Shown piece by piece: positions 10,001 to 11,707 of a stretch of 11,707 nt of DNA. The stretch lies in assembly GCA_001662425.1 (NCBI GenBank), contig BDDC01001932.1:627-12333 (forward strand). Reading direction: 5' to 3'. Source of the DNA: Chlamydomonas sphaeroides. Taxonomy: Eukaryota; Chlorophyta; Chlorophyceae; Chlamydomonadales; Chlamydomonadaceae. Under the pieces are notes generated by a model, which saw nothing but the letters and a program-made list of their open reading frames with translations, had not been told where the DNA came from and made no database searches. The translations under genes were made by a program, and so were the position numbers. Every line of letters starts with the position of its first letter. Position 1 is the first letter of the stretch.

Positions 10001-11303
10001 GCTGTGCCAGCAGCTATGCTTTGTCAGGCGGCGTCTGCGTGTGTGAGTATTGGTGTGGCGGGCACCTGCCTGCCTCAGCGAACAGCCCGGTAGACCGCAT
10101 TCGAAGGCGCATGGGCCGCCCACCACCGGCCCATCATGCCATCCACAGTCCCATCCACCAGAAGTCGTGCTGCCATGTATGCTCTGCAAGTGGCGGCCCA
10201 ACAACTTCCCGCAAGACATGCGGTACTCTTGCAACCGCCCCCAGCACAGCAACCCAATCAATAATACTACACACAATTGTTCCAACGCATTGAGGCATAC
10301 ATACGGAGGTGCCTCGCTCCCAGTCCATGTGTAGTCCTTGCACCCGTCCCCAAGCCAGCCCCTGCACATGCCCGCAGATGTCAACCCGTGTTCGGCCAAC
10401 CCCTGCTCCGCGACTGGCTCCCTGAGCTGTTCGGCGACCACGAGCGGCGGCTACACCTGCACCTGCAAGACGGGTTACGCCGGCGCCACCTGCGCCAGCT
10501 GCGCGGCCGGCTATGTACTTTCCAGCGGCGTCTGCGTGGGTGAGTGGGGTGCGTGGACACTAACACGAGCGGGTGCCAGTGACACTATAGTGTCTACACA
10601 TAATTCACGTGCCCCTGACGGGAGCGGCGGAGGACGGCACGTGACATGGACGCATGCCCTGTTGGGGAACCGCCTTCAGACCCAAGGCGACGCTCGCGCT
10701 ATAATCATTAAGCATGCGTGATAGCTATGATTTTTAAAATAACATTTGACAGTCACACCGCCGAGCGGGGCCCTTGTGTTCTTTGTTATTTACAGCCGAA
10801 GGAGGGCACGCATGGACGGCATACGCTTGCGTTTTGCCAGGTCTCCGCCAGGCGCTTCAGCGCAGCTATCCTGTCAGTCCGCACTTTGCTCACGTCAGGT
10901 ATCGGGCCAGCACTTGGCACGCATGTATGAAAAAACGCAGAGGTGCATGTGCGCTGACGGATGATCTACGATCGTCATCACGGATTACGTACCTGCATAT
11001 TTATTATACCTCGGCTTTGCATGCGCATAAAGCCCTGCCGCGCCTGCCCCCAGCCGCCTCCCCGCAAGCACGCCGCATGTCAAACCCCACACGCACTGCT
11101 CTTCGCGCCCACCCATATCCCGCCCACAGTCAGTCCCTGCAACACCAACACCACCAGCTGCAACTGGATTGGCATAGCCAGCTGCTCGCTCACCTCCAGC
11201 AACACCGCGGTCTGCAGCTGCAAGACAGGATACACGGGCACCAGGTGCACATCATGCTCGCCAAACTACGCTGTCTCCATATTCACCGGTGCTTGCGTGC
11301 CAG
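945..11303 (+). CDS. Secreted multi-EGF-repeat protein (27 exons, 3' end outside window)
   Basis: Joined exons: 945-1023, 1405-1536, 1697-1755, 1934-2012, 2153-2209, 2420-2498, 2643-2701, 2953-3012, 3202-3348, 3524-3577, 4007-4056, 4222-4306, 4436-4588, 5117-5272, 5425-5503, 5810-5889, 6757-6903, 7055-7210, 7339-7500, 7638-7805, 8239-8394, 8654-8872, 9147-9314, 9477-9647, 9884-10042, 10378-10539, 11130-11303. All introns are GT-AG and the frame stays open for 1083 codons. Residues 1-26 are a signal peptide, 27-313 are five six-cysteine EGFs plus three two-cysteine mini-modules, and 314-1083 are fourteen modules based on eight cysteines. I count 150 cysteines and many N-glycosylation sequons, which fits a secreted, disulfide-rich rod acting at the cell surface or in the extracellular matrix. 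Introns 3 and 11 are phase 0, 6 and 15 phase 2, all others phase 1. No stop codon, transmembrane segment or enzyme domain lies in the window, so partner and exact role are unknown. The exon set is a manual model without transcript support. I recognise no named gene. Confidence 0.85.
1024..1404 (+). other. Intron 1 (phase 1)
   Basis: This 381-bp interval separates the signal-peptide exon from the first EGF exon. It starts GTGTGC and ends CCCGCAG. The signal-peptide frame stays open to 1319, but that part is rich in Arg/Ser, has no EGF-like cysteine spacing and would miss exon 2. I see no other feature in it. Confidence 0.65.
1405..1536 (+). CDS. Exon 2: EGF domain 1 (residues 27-70)
   Basis: A complete six-cysteine EGF domain sits on one phase 1-1 exon. 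Cysteines lie in GC, DPC, GGTC, YTC, NC and ATC, with the CQPGGTC and GYTCNC signatures of EGF. Two possible N-glycosylation sites (NCT, NST) lie in its second half. There is no calcium-binding prefix before the first cysteine. Confidence 0.85.
1697..1755 (+). CDS. Exon 3: calcium-binding EGF 2, first half (residues 71-90)
   Basis: The split codon G+AC makes the Asp of DINEC, the hallmark start of calcium-binding EGF domains, followed by NIDTNAC and GPGTCVNR. The exon ends in phase 0 after Arg, between the third and fourth cysteines, and must join exon 4 to complete the domain. Confidence 0.87.
1934..2012 (+). CDS. Exon 4: calcium-binding EGF 2, second half (residues 91-116)
   Basis: It starts in phase 0 with APGYSCTCP and supplies cysteines 4 to 6, ending RRTCVG before a GTAAGG donor in phase 1. 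Joined to exon 3 it gives CVNRAPGYSCTC, which matches the asparagine/aspartate beta-hydroxylation consensus C-x-N-x4-[YF]-x-C-x-C. That consensus spans the splice junction, which supports this join. Confidence 0.87.
2153..2209 (+). CDS. Exon 5: two-cysteine mini-module 1 (residues 117-135)
   Basis: A 57-bp phase 1-1 exon encodes DLNGCAVGFVYNATIAACT, with one NAT sequon. It has only two cysteines, in the pattern C-x2-G-F-x9-C, like the last loop of an EGF domain. The prefix DLNGC echoes the calcium-binding EGF start with Gly in place of Glu. Clean splice sites (CCACCAG and GTGGGT), an unbroken frame and two related exons (8 and 10) support it. Confidence 0.75.
2420..2498 (+). CDS. Exon 6: calcium-binding EGF 3, first part (residues 136-161)
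   Basis: It begins DVNEC (Asp codon split over the junction) and carries PPCGPMPAC and TNTPGGFT. It ends after two bases of the fourth cysteine codon (TG|GTGCGA), a phase 2 intron. The reading frame beyond the donor gives a plausible-looking tryptophan but loses the EGF pattern, so splicing here is preferred. Confidence 0.83.
2643..2701 (+). CDS. Exon 7: calcium-binding EGF 3, last part (residues 162-181)
   Basis: The acceptor CGCGCAG joins its first base C to the TG of exon 6, restoring the fourth cysteine: ...GGFTCSCDRFTSYPL. The sixth cysteine is in KTCV. The joined stretch CTNTPGGFTCSC fits the hydroxylation consensus exactly. It ends in phase 1 at a GTGAGT donor. Confidence 0.83.
2953..3012 (+). 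CDS. Exon 8: two-cysteine mini-module 2 (residues 182-201)
   Basis: A 60-bp phase 1-1 exon encodes NPVDGCVIGFARNPDTGLCV. Pattern C-x2-G-F-x8-C with an acidic/Gly start, matching exon 5 (GC-V-G-F). It directly follows a calcium-binding EGF, as exon 5 does. Splice sites are CCCGCAG and GTGAGC. Confidence 0.78.
3202..3348 (+). CDS. Exon 9: calcium-binding-like EGF 4 (residues 202-250)
   Basis: A full six-cysteine EGF sits on one phase 1-1 exon. It begins DADEC, like a calcium-binding EGF, with WYTCACP around cysteines 4 and 5 and an NAT sequon near the end. Between cysteines 3 and 4 it has SRVEANAWYT, so the asparagine of the hydroxylation consensus seen in EGFs 2 and 3 is missing. Confidence 0.87.
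3524..3577 (+). CDS. Exon 10: two-cysteine mini-module 3 (residues 251-268)
   Basis: A 54-bp phase 1-1 exon encodes SKTGACEYGWGLQNNVCT. Pattern C-x2-G-W-x6-C, shorter and more diverged than exons 5 and 8 but in the same place, right after an EGF with an acidic prefix. Splice sites are CCTCAG and GTGAGT. Confidence 0.72.
3578..4006 (+). other. Intron 10 (phase 1) with SINE-like insertion
   Basis: A 429-bp intron. It contains a 14-bp perfect palindrome GACATGATCATGTC (3665-3678), a minus-strand SINE-like copy (3740-3803) and AT-richer flanks than the other introns. No EGF-like coding is present between the GTGAGT donor and the TTGCAG acceptor. Confidence 0.7.
3740..3803 (-). repeat. SINE-like dispersed repeat, copy B (truncated)
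   Basis: The plus-strand stretch 3755-3801 matches 4919-4965 at 41 of 47 positions (GGTACAGCGGG...TTGACCCGCCGT...GGAGGTAGGGCG). In its own orientation (minus) it keeps the B-box-like hairpin. It lacks the A-box-like start found in copies A and C, and its tail is degenerate, so it looks truncated and older. Confidence 0.6.
4007..4056 (+). CDS. Exon 11: EGF domain 5, first half (residues 269-285)
   Basis: It encodes AHPCVPNPCTGLNERCL with cysteines 1 to 3 of an EGF and ends in phase 0 at a GTGCGT donor between cysteines 3 and 4. That is the same place as the intron that splits EGF 2. Confidence 0.82.
4222..4306 (+). CDS. Exon 12: EGF domain 5, second half (residues 286-313)
   Basis: It starts in phase 0 (LAAATNWTRGAAC), giving cysteines 4 to 6 with QCNAGFTRNN and GMCVG. 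An NWT sequon lies before cysteine 4. It ends in phase 1 at GTGAGC. This is the last six-cysteine domain before the eight-cysteine array. Confidence 0.85.
4436..4588 (+). CDS. Exon 13: eight-cysteine module 1 (residues 314-364)
   Basis: The first laminin/stabilin-like module: cysteines in DLC, TPC, NGAC, VC, VC, QC, DAC and TAC, with the strong signature CNAGWAGNQCDACAAGF. The extra CxxC-Gly-aromatic part after the EGF core separates it from the domains upstream. One phase 1-1 exon, spliced CCTCAG to GTAAGC. Confidence 0.9.
4680..4722 (+). repeat. 9-bp tandem repeat, CCTGGCTTA x 4.8
   Basis: Four perfect copies of CCTGGCTTA (4680-4715) plus a partial CCTGGCT. It is intronic, so it does not affect the protein. 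The purity suggests a young, variable minisatellite. Confidence 0.92.
4901..4990 (-). repeat. SINE-like dispersed repeat, copy C
   Basis: Read on the minus strand it runs GGGCGCGTAGG (A-box-like), CCCTGGTCGCCCTACC, CGGCGGGTCCAACCCGC (T-arm/B-box-like hairpin), CTGTACC and a tail of TTTATCTATTTCTATTCC. This is the same order as copy A at 167-259, including the A box and the ATTTCT-type tail. Confidence 0.6.
5117..5272 (+). CDS. Exon 14: eight-cysteine module 2 (residues 365-416)
   Basis: Cysteines in ATC, LGC, GQC, PVC, LC, VRC, DTC and GTC, with CDYAWTGVRCDTCATGY. Two NGT sequons. Phase 1-1 exon; the donor is GTAAGC after CCCACCA, so the last residues are CLPT. Confidence 0.9.
5425..5503 (+). 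CDS. Exon 15: eight-cysteine module 3, first half (residues 417-442)
   Basis: It encodes TPQPCARIRC, YNNATC and TLVAGRPTC, giving cysteines 1 to 4, and ends in phase 2 (AG|GTAGAC). The frame would stop at once (AGG TAG) without splicing, so the donor is fixed. The acceptor is CCGTAG. The last part of this exon is duplicated in the following intron. Confidence 0.83.
5471..5608 (+). repeat. 24-bp direct repeat flanking an AT-rich stretch
   Basis: The 24 bases beginning CTGCACCCTGGTGGCGGGCC occur at 5471-5494 (inside exon 15) and again at 5585-5608 (inside intron 15), perfectly matched. About 90 bp of mostly AT-rich sequence lies between them. The intronic copy reads GATGTGCAGGCC after the repeat and so lacks the AG|GT donor. 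Either a tandem duplication with later insertion, or an insertion with a long target duplication. Confidence 0.9.
5504..5809 (+). other. Intron 15 (phase 2)
   Basis: A 306-bp intron with a weak-looking donor (GTAGAC) and acceptor CTTCAG. It contains the AT-rich patch at about 5509-5580 (ATATATATG, TATTATCACATTT) and the duplicated exon fragment at 5585-5608. No further coding is seen. Confidence 0.75.
5810..5889 (+). CDS. Exon 16: eight-cysteine module 3, second half (residues 443-469)
   Basis: Its first base completes a serine codon (AG+C), giving PTCSCRAGYAGATCHTC across the junction with exon 15. Cysteines 5 to 8 follow, ending GAECLP. It ends in phase 1 at GTGGGT, restoring the usual exon phase. 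Confidence 0.85.
6081..6212. repeat. Fold-back element with perfect 18-bp hairpin
   Basis: The centre is a perfect inverted repeat: TGTCGCTCTACTGGCACA (6139-6156), loop TGCT, and the exact reverse complement at 6161-6178. Outer arms pair imperfectly: CTGGGGATGCCTTG (6105-6118) with CAAGGTATGTCCCTG (6177-6191), and CCACCCCCGGCA (6085-6096) with the region around 6198-6212. A 12-bp palindrome GCATATATATGC lies at 6094-6105. This could be a MITE or a small-RNA hairpin; the sequence alone does not decide. Confidence 0.75.
6265..6288 (+). repeat. ATTTCT-type microsatellite
   Basis: ATTTCTATTTCTATTTCT plus ATTTCT form four units of a 6-bp repeat. The same motif makes the tails of SINE-like copies A and C. 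The preceding CCTCCTTGATTAAACGACGCGG resembles part of their core, so this may be the tail of a fourth, badly eroded plus-strand copy. Confidence 0.75.
6757..6903 (+). CDS. Exon 17: eight-cysteine module 4 (residues 470-518)
   Basis: Cysteines in TTC, VIC, GVC, ATC, QC, PSC, NTC and GC, with CQCAAGWAGPSCNTCADGY. A textbook member of the array on one phase 1-1 exon, between CACACAG and GTGAGT. Confidence 0.9.
7055..7210 (+). CDS. Exon 18: eight-cysteine module 5 (residues 519-570)
   Basis: Cysteines in ATC, STC, GVC, AIC, VC, QRC, DTC and SAC, with CVCNMGWTGQRCDTCAPGY. One NAT sequon. Phase 1-1, acceptor ACGCAG and donor GTGAGT. Confidence 0.9.
7339..7500 (+). CDS. Exon 19: eight-cysteine module 6 (residues 571-624)
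   Basis: Cysteines in DTC, LSC, GVC, PVC, TC, LLC, DQC and SAC, with CTCNAGWAGLLCDQCADGF. It ends CVSSA before a GTACTT donor, the least consensus-like of the array, but it keeps phase 1. The acceptor is CCCTAG. Confidence 0.87.
7638..7805 (+). CDS. Exon 20: module 7 with nine cysteines (residues 625-680)
   Basis: Cysteines in ATC, PQC, PEC, NGAC, FC, SC, PRC, DTC and GGC, nine in all. The extra one lies in the first loop (CMPPQCSPECRNGAC). The second half, CSCQPGWAGPRCDTCAPG, is normal. An alternative acceptor at 7656 would break the frame, so the extra cysteine is not an artefact of exon choice. Phase 1-1, donor GTGGGA. Confidence 0.87.
7806..8238 (+). other. Intron 20 (phase 1)
   Basis: A 433-bp intron. 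Close to its acceptor lies an imperfect 23-bp direct repeat (21 of 23 identical) at 8173-8195 and 8212-8234, each containing ATGCATGCCC; the second copy leads into the CCCACAG acceptor. No coding signature is present. Confidence 0.7.
8239..8394 (+). CDS. Exon 21: module 8 with seven cysteines (residues 681-732)
   Basis: Cysteines in ANC, APC, VLC, AC, PAC, DTC and GAC, only seven. The third cysteine of the module is missing: where neighbours read NGxC this one reads NGTR, with codon CGC, one base from TGC. The second half, CACSAGWAGPACDTCAVG, is intact. Two sequons (NCT, NGT). Phase 1-1, CACAG to GTGCGT. Confidence 0.88.
8654..8872 (+). CDS. Exon 22: expanded module 9 with ten cysteines (residues 733-805)
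   Basis: At 219 bp this is the longest exon. A normal start (TPCTGYTCANGGKC) is followed by a long Ser/Thr/Asn loop, then CSCRPGFTPSTNCSTC and ATGFNGTACDGCSAGY. The C-x2-C-x2-G-aromatic part thus occurs twice, adding a cysteine pair. Several sequons (NTT, NCS, NGT). Phase 1-1, CCACAG to GTGAGT. Confidence 0.9.
9147..9314 (+). CDS. Exon 23: eight-cysteine module 10 (residues 806-861)
   Basis: Cysteines in NPC, TAC, NASC, ATC, VC, PGC, SSC and GSC, with CRTGYANPPGCSSCAAGY. From here on the modules change flavour: K/R-T-G-[YW] replaces A-G-W, and SSCA/ASCA replaces DTCA. Sequons NAS, NVT, NGS. Phase 1-1, CCGCAG to GTGAGC. Confidence 0.9.
9477..9647 (+). CDS. Exon 24: eight-cysteine module 11, NCNW type (residues 862-918)
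   Basis: It starts VDVCSTSTTNCNWAGTASC, a first half shared closely with exon 27 (CNTNTTSCNWIGIASC) and no other exon. The second half is CTCKTGWNGTKCDACTTNY. Eight cysteines, phase 1-1, acceptor CCCGTAG, donor GTGAGT. Confidence 0.9.
9884..10042 (+). CDS. Exon 25: eight-cysteine module 12 (residues 919-971)
   Basis: Cysteines in NAC, SPC, NVC, ALC, DC, STC, SSC and GVC, with CDCKTGYTGSTCSSCASSY. Its ending ALSGGVCV closely resembles that of exon 26 (LSSGVCV). Phase 1-1, ACCGCAG to GTGAGT. Confidence 0.9.
10043..10377 (+). other. Intron 25 (phase 1)
   Basis: A 335-bp intron from GTGAGT to CCCGCAG. It contains a small perfect hairpin ATGGGCCG (10111-10118) with CGGCCCAT (10127-10134). Nothing else stands out. 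Confidence 0.7.
10378..10539 (+). CDS. Exon 26: eight-cysteine module 13 (residues 972-1025)
   Basis: It opens with an internal echo, NPCSANPCSATG, supplying cysteines 1 and 2, then LSC, YTC, TC, ATC, ASC and GVC, with CTCKTGYAGATCASCAAGY. Phase 1-1, CCCGCAG to GTGAGT. Confidence 0.9.
10540..11129 (+). other. Intron 26 (phase 1)
   Basis: A 590-bp intron with a 14-bp perfect palindrome GACACTATAGTGTC (10581-10594) and an AT-rich patch near 10718-10750. An acceptor-like TTTACAG at 10788-10794 leads into sequence without EGF cysteine spacing, so I do not call an exon there. The acceptor used is CCCACAG before 11130. Confidence 0.7.
11130..11303 (+). CDS. Exon 27: eight-cysteine module 14, NCNW type (residues 1026-1083)
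   Basis: VSPCNTNTTSCNWIGIASC, then CSCKTGYTGTRCTSCSPNY and GACVP. Eight cysteines, closest to exon 24. It ends in phase 1 at a GTGCGC donor, so at least one more exon must follow outside the window. Confidence 0.88.
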
Positions 11304-11707
11304 GTGCGCGGATGGGCCGTGGGCAAGCGATTGGGGAGCGTGCTGGGCATGGCAGCGAGCGAGCCGTATTGCTTGTTCGAAACGAGCCGTTGATAGACAC
11401 CCAGCAGATAGCTAGACACACGGCTTGCCCCCGGTATGCCCGGCTTCACAAGACAGAGGCTGCCTTGTCCCAACATCGGCTGCATGTATTCCGTAACACT
11501 GTTACACCGCAAAGCGGAGGTCGCCGTTTCACAGCCAGGGGGGCCATCGGCAGATCAGGTCATCTCAGTGCGCTAGGGCCCTCTGCTCCTCAGCGCTATG
11601 GTCCGCCTATTCCACACATCCCTCAGATACCAGGCCACTTGACTCGGATCAGCCTCTAGCATCACGCGGCGCATGCCACGACGTGCAAGTTGGAGAGAAG
11701 GCTCGTG
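11304..11707 (+). other. Intron 27 (start only), runs off the window
   Basis: After the donor at 11304 no stretch shows the cysteine spacing or codon bias of the exons. Possible acceptors such as CTCAG near 11622 are followed by sequence without cysteines. The gene therefore most likely continues past 11707. Confidence 0.6.

Noticed and set aside
10774..11415. Open frame of 213 residues overlapping exon 27
   Set aside because: It reads exon 27 in the wrong frame and loses all the cysteine motifs; the spliced phase 1 frame is better supported.

Overview
The window reads as nuclear DNA of a green alga, most likely a chlamydomonadalean/volvocine species. It is GC-rich, coding is broken by many 130-870 bp introns with GTGAGT/GTGCGT-type donors and C-rich tracts ending in GCAG or CAG, C/G-ending codons dominate inside exons only, and the start context is AACAATGGCG. 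The lineage is inferred from style; no marker gene is present.

Almost everything is explained by one plus-strand gene that starts at 945 and runs off the right edge. I resolve 27 exons (945-11303). All junctions keep one open frame (3250 nt, 1083 codons plus 1 nt). The product is a secreted, cysteine-rich, multi-EGF protein: exon 1 is essentially a signal peptide; exons 2-12 encode five six-cysteine EGF domains (three starting like calcium-binding EGFs) with three two-cysteine mini-modules between them; exons 13-27 encode fourteen laminin/stabilin-like modules with a basic eight-cysteine pattern. Nearly every module is one exon flanked by phase 1 introns, as in shuffled animal extracellular genes. 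The C-terminus (more modules, membrane anchor or another domain) lies outside.

Layout: 1-944 upstream DNA with a SINE-like repeat (167-259) and a candidate TATA; 945-1023 signal-peptide exon; 1405-4306 N-terminal EGF region; 4436-11303 eight-cysteine array; 11304-11707 probable intron. The introns hold two more copies of the SINE-like repeat (3740-3803 and 4901-4990, minus strand), a 9-bp tandem repeat (4680-4722), a 24-bp duplication around an exon end (5471-5608), a fold-back element with a perfect 18-bp hairpin (about 6081-6212), an ATTTCT-type microsatellite (6265-6288) and AT-rich islands.

The most interesting points are the calcium-binding EGFs with full asparagine-hydroxylation consensus in a probable alga, the two-cysteine mini-modules alternating with them, neighbouring modules with nine and seven cysteines, and a ten-cysteine hybrid module. 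No function beyond a secreted or cell-surface adhesion/extracellular-matrix-type protein can be supported from sequence alone.
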